Below are positions 8,247 through 17,265 of a DNA stretch of 24,578 nt, piece by piece. Position numbers and translations under genes: made by a program. Source of the DNA: Sphingobacterium sp. UBA6711 (GTDB lineage Bacteria > Bacteroidota > Bacteroidia > Sphingobacteriales > Sphingobacteriaceae); assembly GCA_002454415.1 (NCBI GenBank), contig DKIT01000099.1, positions 20,532-45,109 of the forward strand. The letters are read 5' to 3'. Below the pieces are notes generated by a model. It was not told the origin of the DNA and searched no databases. It was given only the letters and a program-made list of their open reading frames with translations. Every line of letters begins with the position of its first letter. The first letter of the stretch is position 1.

Positions 8247-8366
8247 AATCAGATAGTATAATTAGAAAGTAAATATAAGGTATTTGTCGTTCAATTTTAT
8301 GCCTAATCCATAATATAATGGCACAAACAGGAATGACAAGTGATAAATTTGTTACAATTAAATCCA

Positions 8367-8391
8367 TCTTATCATTTATAAAATGATAAGA
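8367..8391. promoter_or_regulatory. 25-bp palindrome, candidate operator between NagX-like and ROK genes
   Basis: Two perfect 11-base arms (8367-8377 and 8381-8391; half-site TCTTATCATTT) flank ATA. It lies about 35 bp upstream of the candidate ROK promoter and about 120 bp upstream of the divergent NagX-like gene. AT-rich palindromes of this size fit a dimeric winged-helix repressor such as the adjacent ROK protein. That link is inference. Confidence 0.5.
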
Positions 8392-8425
8392 AAGCTCAAC
8401 TTTTTAAAAAAAAACAAAAAGTATT

Positions 8426-8456
8426 TTGAACTTACTTTATTTTTAATATATCTTTA
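8426..8456 (+). promoter_or_regulatory. Candidate promoter of the ROK-susCD operon
   Basis: TTG (8426-8428), a 20-base spacer and TATCTTTA (8449-8456) match the Bacteroidota promoter except for the last base of the -7 box. It is 39 bases ahead of the preferred start codon. Confidence 0.45.
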
Positions 8457-8495
8457 ACAAAAGTTTAACCGACTTTATGAATCTTGAAGATACCA

Positions 8496-9662
8496 ATGGA
8501 AAAAGAAATTTTAAAAAACCTTTATTTTGACACAGCCCTCTCAATAGCAGAGTTAGCAAAAAAGTTAGCAAAAAGCATTCCTTCCATTACAAAGCTTATT
8601 AATCATCTTGTAGAAAAAAAAATCATCATTGAATGTGGTTTCGCCGAATCAACAGGGGGAAGACGTCCGATACAATTCGCTCTGAACCCACGACTAGATT
8701 TTTATATATTAACAGTTGCTTCGGACCAACATTTTTCCACATTTACATTAACCGATTTAAATCAGAATGCCCTTTCAGAACATAGAGATGTACCCATTGA
8801 GCTGAGGAACGACAATTCCTCTACGCTTCTTTTATATGAAATTGAAAATATCTTATCTTCTTCCTCAATTAACATTGAACGACTTATAGGTATCGGTGTA
8901 AGCATACCTGGATTTGTTAACTCAGAATTAGGAGTTAACGAATCTTATCCGGTTAATCATCCCTTATATAAAATTAAAAGCGACATTGAGCAAAAATATA
9001 GAATAGCGACAGTAATTGAAAATGATTCCCGTTGTATCGCTATTGCCGAAAAGGAATTTGGATTAGCTAAAAATACAGAAAATTCACTGATTATCAACCT
9101 TAATTGGGGGGTTGGACTTGGAATTATAATTAATGGAAACGTATTCAAAGGTGAATATGGTTTCGCTGGAGAATTTAGTCACATTCCTCTGTCCGATAAT
9201 AACGCGCTCTGTTCTTGCGGAAAACGTGGTTGTTTAGAGGTAGAAGCTTCTTTAAACGCAGCCATTAGAAATACGGAAAACGACATAGAAAAAAACGAAT
9301 ATTCTATTTACAGCACTTTTGTTAAAAGCAATCTTAATAAAGTAGATGCGCTAATTGAAGCTTCCAATGTAGGAGATCAGATCGCGATCAACAATCTTGG
9401 CAAGATAGGCTATATGTTAGGGAAAGGTATATCTACCTTAATTCACATCCTCAATCCAAAGCAGATTATTATTAGCGGCCGAGGTGCCGAATTAGGGCGA
9501 ATTTTAAATCCTCAAATACAAATTGCCATAAATGAATTTTGCATTCCGGAAATTGCAAAAACAACCTACATTCATATGTCTGAATTAAATAAACATGCAC
9601 AAATAAAGGGTACTGCTGCTATTGTTGTAGAAAAGCACATCAGCAGCATCCTAACTAAATAA
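8496..9662 (+). CDS. ROK-family transcriptional regulator (NagC/XylR type)
   Basis: Started at ATG 8496 this is 388 residues; a TTG four codons upstream is possible but less likely. Residues 1-60 form a winged helix-turn-helix (LSIAELAKKL, SIPSITKLINHLVEKKII), followed by the STGGRRP linker typical of ROK repressors. The ROK domain follows. It has the END motif with the Asp177 equivalent of the sugar-kinase base, GVGLGIIING, and a zinc site of His229 plus Cys239/Cys241/Cys246 (CSCGKRGCLE). The ATP-binding DxGxT near the start of the ROK domain is degenerate (VASDQHFST), so I infer a sugar-sensing regulator rather than a kinase. It is 25 bp upstream of susC in the same direction, an unusual but clear operon. 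Its codon use is AT-richer than the flanking minus-strand genes. Confidence 0.9.
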   Translation: MEKEILKNLYFDTALSIAELAKKLAKSIPSITKLINHLVEKKIIIECGFAESTGGRRPIQFALNPRLDFYILTVASDQHFSTFTLTDLNQNALSEHRDVPIELRNDNSSTLLLYEIENILSSSSINIERLIGIGVSIPGFVNSELGVNESYPVNHPLYKIKSDIEQKYRIATVIENDSRCIAIAEKEFGLAKNTENSLIINLNWGVGLGIIINGNVFKGEYGFAGEFSHIPLSDNNALCSCGKRGCLEVEASLNAAIRNTENDIEKNEYSIYSTFVKSNLNKVDALIEASNVGDQIAINNLGKIGYMLGKGISTLIHILNPKQIIISGRGAELGRILNPQIQIAINEFCIPEIAKTTYIHMSELNKHAQIKGTAAIVVEKHISSILTK

Positions 9663-9687
9663 TTACTAATAAATTAAACACCAAAAC

Positions 9688-12600
9688 ATGAGTCTATTTT
9701 ACAAAAGAACTGCTGGTTTAGCGTTATGCACACTTTTCAGTGCAACATCGCTCTATGCGCAGCAAAGCATCACTGGAATAGTTTCAGATGCGAAGGGTCC
9801 AGTTTCTGGAGCCAGTGTATCAGTAAAAGGTACCACTAGAGGTACACAAACAGGAACAAACGGATCATTTACTGTTCAAGCTGCACAAGGCGAAACTCTC
9901 AGAATTTCCATAGTAGGTTATAAAACCCAAGAAATTGTGATTGGTGCAAACAAATTAATTAACGTTAAACTAACAGAAGATGCATCCAACTTGGAAGAAG
10001 TTGTTGTAACCGCGATGGGTATCAAACGAGACTCAAAAGCACTGGGCTACGCTGTGAGTACGATCAAGGCAGACGAACTTACGAAAGCAGGAAATACCAA
10101 CTTTGGTTCTGCATTATATGGTAAAGTAGCGGGTCTAAAAATTACAACAGCCCCTGGAGGAGCTTCCAGTGCTGTCAATGTGCAGATCCGCGGTATTAAC
10201 TCCCTAAATTATCAACGTCAACCCCTATACGTTGTAGATGGGGTAATTATTCGTAATGACGAACAATACGGAACCAAAGGAGCGAATAACAACAACTACT
10301 GGGATGACCAACGTATCCGTGGTAATGGTATGTTAGACATTAATCCCGCAGATATAGAGAGCATGTCTGTTTTAAAAGGATCTGCCGCGAGCGCATTGTA
10401 CGGATCCGACGCGGCAAGTGGGGTTATTGTCATCACGACAAAAAAAGGAATTAAGGGAAGGGGATTAGGTATTGATTTTAATTACAATGGTTCTATTGAA
10501 CGTGCAGCATTCTTACCAAAATTTCAGAATATCTACGGTCCAGGTTATGATGCAGCAACCAATCTAGCGAATGGAGCCACCGAAGAAGGCTGGATACCGG
10601 ATGCAGATTCACCATCTAAAAGACGTCCATATTTCCGTTCATATGGTAACTTCGGCCCGATATTTACTGGCGAAGAAGTAAGTTGGTGGGATGGTTCAAC
10701 TAAAAAATACGAGGCGCGCGAAAACAATTATAGAGATATTTTCGATACAGGTTACAATTCAAACATTAACTTTGCGATTTCCAATCAAACAGACAAAGTA
10801 AATTATCGTTTGAGTGGTACACGTATGGATTACAAAAGTACAAGTCCAGGTTCAAAACAAAGCAGAAATACCTTCAACTTAAATAGTACAGTGAAGATGC
10901 ACGAGAAATTGTCATTGGATCTTGTCGCTAACTATACGAACACAAAAACACATAATCGCTCGGCATTACTCGGACAAGTATTAGGTTCGTACGGAGGTTT
11001 CTTTAGCCGTACGGAAGATATGTCGGTGTTAAAAGAAAAATATCAAACCTCGGATGGCTATAAATATTCACCTGCGACTACTGGACGCGACGAGGATTTT
11101 AAATACACCATTCGACCATACAATTTGCTAGACTATTTCTGGTCTCAGTATAAGAACAGTTATGACGAAACAGAAAATCGTCTATTAACAAGTGCTACCT
11201 TGAATTGGGAGGTTGTTGACCACCTTAAATTAAGAGGTCGTATAGGTAATGATTTTACCTCCGCAGCCATCACAAATAAACAATACAACGAGTATGCAAC
11301 GCGCTATAACTCGACAACAAATAGTTCCGGCGGATTCAGTACTTCAAAAGGATTATACTCAATATTGTATGGGGATGTATTAGCAACCTATGCTAACAAA
11401 ATAAATAGCGACTGGGATTACAGTGTTAGTGCCGGTTTCCAGTCTCGTGAAGAAAACTATGACGATCAATCGTCTACTACACAAAGCGGGCTTGTCAAAG
11501 AAAATTGGTTTAGTATCAACAATAGTTACGCACCTGCAACGACAACGAATGAACGTAAGAAAAAAATTAAATATGCTTACTTCGGAATGGCCAATATTGG
11601 TTATAAAGGCTTTGCTTATTTGGATGGTACATATCGTTCGGAATATTCTTCCACAATGCCTCCAGGCAACAACAACTATAAATATGGTTCTGTTAGCGGA
11701 AGCTTTATATTCAGTGACGCTTTTGGCCTAAAGTCTGAAAAATTCAATTTTGGTAAGTTACGCGTATCTTATGGTATTGTCGGAAATGATGCCGGAATTT
11801 ATGTTGCGAATGTAGCTAACAGTCAAAATGCGCTAGCTACAATCAATGGATCTGTACCTTCTTTAACTTATAGTGGTAGCTATGGCAATTTGGGCCTTAT
11901 GCCAGAGATGAAATATGAATGGGAATATGGTTTGGAACTGAAATTTTTACAAAATAGATTAGGTTTAGATGTCAGCTATTATGATAACTACATAGACGAT
12001 CAGATTCTAAATCTAACTACTGAAGCCTCCGCCGGTGCAATTTCCCAATGGACAAATGTGGGCCGTATTTCAAATAATGGGCTGGAAGTTTCATTAACAG
12101 CGACACCTATCCAACATGAAAATTTTAGTTGGAATACCCGTCTAAACTATTCCTTCAATCGCACAATGGTGGATAAATTAAATAGTGGCGGAGATGAGTT
12201 AACGTTTTATACTGCCGATGAAAACTCCTTAAAAGTCGTGGCCGAAGTTGGCAAAAAATTAGGTAATATTTATGTCTATGACATTGCTAAAAACGACCAA
12301 GGAGATAATCTAATCTCCGATGCGGGTTACTATGTCATCGATAAAACAAAGTACAAATATGTAGGAAATATATTACCAAAAGCAATTGGCGGTATGACCA
12401 ATACATTCAACTATAAAAACTTCTCACTGGATTTCACGGTAGATTATCGTCTCGGTGGTAAAATGGTTTCTGAAAATCAAAAATATGCAATGGGAACCGG
12501 TGCTTATGAAAACACTTTGGAATACCGAGAAACGGGTGTTACCTTGGATGGTGTAAATGAGAAAACCGGAGCTAAAAATGATGTACACTTAAGCGCGGCT

Positions 12601-12912
12601 GACTATTACATGAATACCTTCGCTTGGGGAGCGGATTCATGGACCGAGAAAGGCGCAGTATATGATAACTCTTTTGTAAAAATGCGGGAACTCTCTGTTA
12701 GTTACCGAATTCCATCTTCTGTTACACAAAAGCTGAAATTAAACAACGTAAGGGTATCTCTACTGGGCAGAAATCTATTTTACTTCTACAGAACCCTTAA
12801 AAATATTGATCCAGAATCACCTGTTGGAAACCAATGGTGGTCTCAAGGTGTAGATGTTGGCTCTAATGCTGCAACAAGAAGTTTTGGATTTTCATTGAAT
12901 GCTAATTTTTAA
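9688..12912 (+). CDS. SusC/RagA-family TonB-dependent outer-membrane transporter
   Basis: A 1074-residue outer-membrane transporter for large oligosaccharides or peptides. It has a signal peptide (1-25, ending SLYAQ) and a carboxypeptidase-regulatory-like domain (about 28-97). A TonB-box-like stretch NLEEVVVTA (101-109) and a plug domain (about 115-235) with VQIRGINSL, PLYVVDGVI and SVLKGSAASALYGSDAASG follow. A 22-strand barrel ends in FGFSLNANF. It lacks an N-terminal STN domain, so it should not signal through an anti-sigma factor. That fits control by the adjacent ROK gene. SusD follows after 12 bp. Substrate is inferred from neighbouring enzymes only. Confidence 0.97.
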   Translation: MSLFYKRTAGLALCTLFSATSLYAQQSITGIVSDAKGPVSGASVSVKGTTRGTQTGTNGSFTVQAAQGETLRISIVGYKTQEIVIGANKLINVKLTEDASNLEEVVVTAMGIKRDSKALGYAVSTIKADELTKAGNTNFGSALYGKVAGLKITTAPGGASSAVNVQIRGINSLNYQRQPLYVVDGVIIRNDEQYGTKGANNNNYWDDQRIRGNGMLDINPADIESMSVLKGSAASALYGSDAASGVIVITTKKGIKGRGLGIDFNYNGSIERAAFLPKFQNIYGPGYDAATNLANGATEEGWIPDADSPSKRRPYFRSYGNFGPIFTGEEVSWWDGSTKKYEARENNYRDIFDTGYNSNINFAISNQTDKVNYRLSGTRMDYKSTSPGSKQSRNTFNLNSTVKMHEKLSLDLVANYTNTKTHNRSALLGQVLGSYGGFFSRTEDMSVLKEKYQTSDGYKYSPATTGRDEDFKYTIRPYNLLDYFWSQYKNSYDETENRLLTSATLNWEVVDHLKLRGRIGNDFTSAAITNKQYNEYATRYNSTTNSSGGFSTSKGLYSILYGDVLATYANKINSDWDYSVSAGFQSREENYDDQSSTTQSGLVKENWFSINNSYAPATTTNERKKKIKYAYFGMANIGYKGFAYLDGTYRSEYSSTMPPGNNNYKYGSVSGSFIFSDAFGLKSEKFNFGKLRVSYGIVGNDAGIYVANVANSQNALATINGSVPSLTYSGSYGNLGLMPEMKYEWEYGLELKFLQNRLGLDVSYYDNYIDDQILNLTTEASAGAISQWTNVGRISNNGLEVSLTATPIQHENFSWNTRLNYSFNRTMVDKLNSGGDELTFYTADENSLKVVAEVGKKLGNIYVYDIAKNDQGDNLISDAGYYVIDKTKYKYVGNILPKAIGGMTNTFNYKNFSLDFTVDYRLGGKMVSENQKYAMGTGAYENTLEYRETGVTLDGVNEKTGAKNDVHLSAADYYMNTFAWGADSWTEKGAVYDNSFVKMRELSVSYRIPSSVTQKLKLNNVRVSLLGRNLFYFYRTLKNIDPESPVGNQWWSQGVDVGSNAATRSFGFSLNANF

Positions 12913-12924
12913 TCCTAATCAATC

Positions 12925-14505
12925 ATGAATAAATCATTTTATATACTACTATTTTTAACGCTATCTACCCTTGGGTTTACAGGATGTAAAACTGAATTGG
13001 AAGATGCGTTTAACAACCCCGATCAAACGACTGAGGCTAGTATTCCCGGCTTTTTCACCGATTTGTTAAACAACGATAGAGTTCGCCCGTCTTACTGGCA
13101 TTACAGAACATTTATTCTATCAAATCAAGCAATATACACCCAAACATCGTCTTTTATACCAAACAATACAATGTACCAGCCAAATGATAGCTATTCTTAT
13201 GGCTATTGGACAGATTTCTATGCGCCAGGCGTACTTGGTGTTTATCGAAAAATGGAGGCCGCTTATGCAGCATTAAGCACAGAAAATCAAGCTAAAGAAG
13301 AAATTTTCCTTCAGGCAGGTAAAGTTGTCATGTACGATGAAGCGTCAAAACTCATCGACAATTATGGAGATATTCCATTTTCAGAGGCAGGAAGCTTACC
13401 ATTAACAAGCATTGCAAAAAAGGCGAAATTTGACGACCAAAAAGAACTATATTATTCTTTTATCGATGATTTGAAAACACTTAACACCTATTTCAGCAAA
13501 GCGGAAACTACCGGTGATTTTTCCAAATTTGATATTTTAAATAGCGGTGGTATTAACAAATGGAGACGTTATACCAACTCTTTGCGTTTACGCCTATTAA
13601 TGCGAATCTCCAATGTAGATGAAAGTAAAGCTAAAACAGAAGTTTTAGACATGTTGAATAATCCCGGTACATATCCATTAGTAGACGGTTCTGCAAATGC
13701 AAACTACCTCCCTGGAAGTACAGATATTTTGCTTCAACCATTAACAACTTACACAGGTACATTGCGTCAAGCGTTAACAGAAGGAAACAATCAATATGCG
13801 ACAGACTATATGTTGAATAAGACAATGAAACCTGCTAATGATCCACGTATCCCTGTATTCTATGATAAATTCGGTGTAACAAAAGATAATGTCTTTACAC
13901 CAAACAAGGAGTATAATGCGATGCCAATTACCTTCACTGAAAATGATATTTTAACAAATTATCAAAAATATGCGGTGTTGGATTCGGCAACTTTCTTTGA
14001 TAACGCAAAACTGCCAGGAATCGTTGCGACTGCATCTGAGACTAACTTTGCTAAAGCAGAAGCTTACTTAAGATGGGGTAGTGATACAGATGCAAAAGCT
14101 GCTTATGATCTAGCGCTTAAACAGTCCGTTACGTTCTATTATTACCTGAATAATTTAAATACATCAGGCTTGAAAACTGAGACAAAACCTGCTGATGCCG
14201 TCATCACTAATTTTGTTGACAATTCAACCGCGAAATACAGTGGAACCGCAACTGCAAAATTAGAACTGATCTTGACCCAAAAATGGCTTCATTACGGATT
14301 CTTACAGGCGCAACATGCTTGGTCGGAATATAGAAGAACGGGGTATCCAAAAATCACGATCTTAACAGCAGGAGCTGCGAATTATTCTACTCTTCCACTA
14401 AGATTTTTATATCCTACCGGAGAGGCGTCTTATAACTCCAAAAATTACGAAGCTGTTCGTTCAAAAGATACTAGAACAACCAAAATTTTCTGGGACGTTA
14501 ATTAA
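12925..14505 (+). CDS. SusD/RagB-family surface glycan-binding lipoprotein
   Basis: A 526-residue lipoprotein with signal peptide ending FTGC (Cys21). It is the lid partner that caps SusC and captures ligand at the cell surface. Sequence features fit the SusD-like subgroup with the motif WSEYRRTGYPKI near the C-terminus (about 475-486), the KAEAYLRWG segment of the TPR-like core, and INKWRRYTNSLRLRLLMRIS around 210-230. It starts 12 bp after susC and is followed by a strong terminator, closing the ROK-susC-susD unit. Ligand specificity cannot be read from sequence. Confidence 0.95.
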   Translation: MNKSFYILLFLTLSTLGFTGCKTELEDAFNNPDQTTEASIPGFFTDLLNNDRVRPSYWHYRTFILSNQAIYTQTSSFIPNNTMYQPNDSYSYGYWTDFYAPGVLGVYRKMEAAYAALSTENQAKEEIFLQAGKVVMYDEASKLIDNYGDIPFSEAGSLPLTSIAKKAKFDDQKELYYSFIDDLKTLNTYFSKAETTGDFSKFDILNSGGINKWRRYTNSLRLRLLMRISNVDESKAKTEVLDMLNNPGTYPLVDGSANANYLPGSTDILLQPLTTYTGTLRQALTEGNNQYATDYMLNKTMKPANDPRIPVFYDKFGVTKDNVFTPNKEYNAMPITFTENDILTNYQKYAVLDSATFFDNAKLPGIVATASETNFAKAEAYLRWGSDTDAKAAYDLALKQSVTFYYYLNNLNTSGLKTETKPADAVITNFVDNSTAKYSGTATAKLELILTQKWLHYGFLQAQHAWSEYRRTGYPKITILTAGAANYSTLPLRFLYPTGEASYNSKNYEAVRSKDTRTTKIFWDVN

Positions 14506-14529
14506 TCCCGTTCCTATATCTATCTAATT

Positions 14530-14559
14530 GAAAGCCGCCATATGGCGGCTTTCTTTTTA
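14530..14559 (+). terminator. Intrinsic terminator after susD
   Basis: A 10-bp stem (14530-14539 with 14544-14553), loop ATAT, is followed by TTTTTAT. It lies between susD and the fucosidase gene, whose start codon is only 22 bp beyond, so fucosidase expression may depend on read-through. Confidence 0.85.
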
Positions 14560-14581
14560 TCCATTTTAATTATCTTTATAC

Positions 14582-16018
14582 ATGCAAAAACTAAAAACCG
14601 TTATAGCAACCGCATTGATCGCTTCGAGTGTTACATTTGCCTTTGGACAGGCGCACAATGTATCTGCTGGCTATCAAAAACCTACCGACCCCCTAGTCGT
14701 AGAAAACCTTGAACAATGGCAGGACATGAAATTTGGCCTCTTTATGCATTGGGGAACCTATAGCCAATGGGGAATCGTGGAAAGCTGGAGCTTGTGCCCA
14801 GAAGACGAAGGCTGGACACAGCGCAAGCCAGAACATGGAGCAACCTACAATGAGTATGTAAAAAATTACACCAATCTACAGACCACATTCAATCCGACAG
14901 CATTCAATCCACAAAAATGGGCTGATGCAGCTAAAGCTGCTGGAATGAAGTATGTCGTCTTTACAACAAAACACCACGACGGCTTTGCCATGTTCGACAC
15001 CAAAGAGTCGGATTATAAGATCACCTCTTCTAAAACGCCATTTTCGACAAATCCAAAAGCAAATGTGACCAAAGAGATCTTCAATACATTTCGCAACGAT
15101 GGTTTTAAAATTGGGGCTTATTTCTCCAAACCCGATTGGCATACAGATTACTACTGGTGGAATTATTTCCCACCAAAAGATCGTAATGTAAACTATGACC
15201 CGCAAAAGCATCCAGAGCGCTGGGAAAAGTTCAAAAATTACACCTATAATCAAATCAATGAACTTACTTCCGAGTATGGCAAGGTCGACATTTTATGGTT
15301 GGACGGAGGATGGGTACGTCCATTCAAAACAATCGATCAATCTGTCGACTGGCAAAGAACCATTAAAGTCGAGCAAGATATAGACATGGACCGCATCGGT
15401 GGAATGGCTAGAAAAAATCAACCCGGTATTATTGTCGTCGATCGTACTGTCCCTGGCAATTGGGAAAACTACGTAACGCCCGAACAGGCGATTCCCGAAC
15501 ATCCACTGGATATTCCTTGGGAAAGCTGCATCACCATGGGAAATTCATTCAGTTACATCCCTAATGACCAATACAAACCGACCAAAAAGATTGTTGAAAC
15601 ATTAGTAAAAATTATTTCTCGTGGTGGAAATTACCTCTTGAATATAGCACCCGGTCCTAATGGAGATTATGACCAAGCAGCCTACGACCGCCTAAACGAG
15701 CTTGCAGCATGGATGAAAATCAATCAGACAGCTGTTTTCGCAACTCGTACCATTGCTCCTTATCATCAGGGTGACTACTATTATACAAGAAGCAAAGACA
15801 ATAAAATGGTCAATGTATTTCATCTTTCCGAAGGTGATACCTACGAGCAGCCAAATGAATACGTATTCCAAGTTCCCGACAATTTCAAAGTGAAAAAGAT
15901 CGCGATCTTAGGTCACAAAGGTAAATTGGACTGGTCTCAGCACGATAACCAAATTACCTTGAGAAGCCCAGGTACCCGATTTAATTATGCTACTGCCATC
16001 CAGTTGCAAAGCAAATAA
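14582..16018 (+). CDS. GH29 alpha-L-fucosidase
   Basis: A 478-residue secreted or periplasmic enzyme with a signal peptide (about 1-23, TFAFGQA). The GH29 catalytic barrel shows FGLFMHWGTYSQWG (51-64), the substrate-binding FTTKHHDGFAMFD (127-139), SKPDWH (182-187) and the nucleophile Asp241 in VDILWLDGGW. A smaller beta-sandwich domain occupies roughly 385-478. GH29 enzymes remove terminal alpha-L-fucose by a retaining mechanism. Linkage preference is not predictable here. It sits 76 bp after susD behind a terminator, and has its own terminator. A TATCTTTA box (14571-14578) is only 3 bases before the ATG, too close for an ordinary leader. Confidence 0.95.
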   Translation: MQKLKTVIATALIASSVTFAFGQAHNVSAGYQKPTDPLVVENLEQWQDMKFGLFMHWGTYSQWGIVESWSLCPEDEGWTQRKPEHGATYNEYVKNYTNLQTTFNPTAFNPQKWADAAKAAGMKYVVFTTKHHDGFAMFDTKESDYKITSSKTPFSTNPKANVTKEIFNTFRNDGFKIGAYFSKPDWHTDYYWWNYFPPKDRNVNYDPQKHPERWEKFKNYTYNQINELTSEYGKVDILWLDGGWVRPFKTIDQSVDWQRTIKVEQDIDMDRIGGMARKNQPGIIVVDRTVPGNWENYVTPEQAIPEHPLDIPWESCITMGNSFSYIPNDQYKPTKKIVETLVKIISRGGNYLLNIAPGPNGDYDQAAYDRLNELAAWMKINQTAVFATRTIAPYHQGDYYYTRSKDNKMVNVFHLSEGDTYEQPNEYVFQVPDNFKVKKIAILGHKGKLDWSQHDNQITLRSPGTRFNYATAIQLQSK

Positions 16019-16020
16019 TA

Positions 16021-16053
16021 AAAAATCCCGTGGGATAAATCCACGGGATTTTT
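16021..16053 (+). terminator. Intrinsic terminator after the fucosidase gene
   Basis: A 13-bp stem (16021-16033 with 16041-16053), 7-base loop, ends in five T within the 3' arm plus one more T. It lies 2 bp past the fucosidase stop codon. Confidence 0.85.
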
Positions 16054-16131
16054 TAGACAGAACAGCCTTCTGCTGATCGACCTTTAACATCAACAAATAG
16101 AATTCATACCGTTTAGTCAACAAACTTGTAT

Positions 16132-17172
16132 ATGTCTCCCAATAAAATTATCCTATTTTCTTCCATATTCGCGCTATTATTATCTTCATGTGCCTCCTAT
16201 AAACCCCAAGTAATTCAATCAGAACAGATTTTTAAGGAAGGTCAGGTTCCATTCCAACAATGTCATGCTTCTACCATCCAACCTATCGGTAAAGATAGTT
16301 TATTGGCCGCTTGGTTTGGTGGAACTCATGAATCAAATCCCGATGTTGTGATTTGGAGTTCCTTGTATACCAAGGGTAAATGGCAGCCACCTGTGCAGAT
16401 CGCAGATGGTATCATCGTAGATACTCGTTATCCCAGCTGGAATCCTGTGCTCTATCAATATCCCACTAGTGACACACTCGCTTTGTATTACAAAATTGGT
16501 CCCAATCCACGCGAGTGGAAAGGCTTTGTTAAATATTCACAGAATAAAGGTCAGACATGGTCAGTAGCTCAACAACTACCTGAAGGGATATTAGGACCGA
16601 TCAAAAATAAACCGCTTACCTTAGCTAACGGATTAATACTCTCTCCTTCCAGCACAGAGTCTAAAGAAGAAATATGGAAGGCTCACATGGAGATCAGTCT
16701 GGATCAGGGCAAAACCTGGTCCATCAGTAACATACGCCCAGACACGAGCATTCAAGTCATCCAGCCAAGCGTTGTCCAACATTCGGATGGACGTATTCAG
16801 GTACTCTGCAGAAGTAAAGAAAATAAGGTGATGGCAGCTTTTTCGATGGACCAAGGTCTTACCTGGGGACCGTGGCAAGCAACAAATCTGCTCAATCCCA
16901 ATTCGGCTACAGATGCGATCCGCTTGAAAAATGGCTTATTTATGATTGTCTACAATCCGGCTGTAGCAGGTAAAGATTGGTGGGAAGGACGTACAAAGCT
17001 TCATGTAGCGACTTCCAAAGATGGTCTTCAATGGAAAGACGTGCTGATACTTGAAGATGGCGTAAAAAATGACGAATATTCTTATCCGACCATCATCCAA
17101 GATCCTAAAGGTCTTATTCATATCACATATACCTGGAACAGGAAAAACATCAAACACATTGTCATTAAGTAA
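16132..17172 (+). CDS. Sialidase-fold (BNR/Asp-box) lipoprotein, predicted neuraminidase-like
   Basis: Begun at ATG 16132 (a TTG two codons earlier is less likely), it is 346 residues with lipobox LSSC (Cys20). It matches the COG4692-type predicted neuraminidase family through FQQCHASTI, AAWFGGTHESNPDV (59-72), SWNPVLYQ, GPIKNKPLTLANG and STES. Four Asp-box-like repeats are visible: SQNKGQTW (136-143), SLDQGKTW (189-196), SMDQGLTW (238-245) and SKDGLQW (295-301), consistent with a six-bladed propeller. The FRIP motif of classical GH33 sialidases is not evident near the N-terminus, so sialic acid as substrate is uncertain. It is the last gene of the plus-strand PUL. Confidence 0.85.
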   Translation: MSPNKIILFSSIFALLLSSCASYKPQVIQSEQIFKEGQVPFQQCHASTIQPIGKDSLLAAWFGGTHESNPDVVIWSSLYTKGKWQPPVQIADGIIVDTRYPSWNPVLYQYPTSDTLALYYKIGPNPREWKGFVKYSQNKGQTWSVAQQLPEGILGPIKNKPLTLANGLILSPSSTESKEEIWKAHMEISLDQGKTWSISNIRPDTSIQVIQPSVVQHSDGRIQVLCRSKENKVMAAFSMDQGLTWGPWQATNLLNPNSATDAIRLKNGLFMIVYNPAVAGKDWWEGRTKLHVATSKDGLQWKDVLILEDGVKNDEYSYPTIIQDPKGLIHITYTWNRKNIKHIVIK

Positions 17173-17265
17173 TTAAATAACAACACATTGATCAAATTTT
17201 CGAACAACACTTTATCAAAATTAAATTAATCTGAGCAATCAAAAAAACGGAATAAGTAGCCATGT

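Noticed and set aside
8484..8495. TTG start four codons upstream for the ROK gene
   Set aside because: ATG at 8496 gives a normal N-terminus; the extra four residues add no conserved sequence. Not excluded.
16126..16131. TTG start for the sialidase-like gene
   Set aside because: ATG two codons later gives a normal lipoprotein signal; the upstream start adds only two residues.
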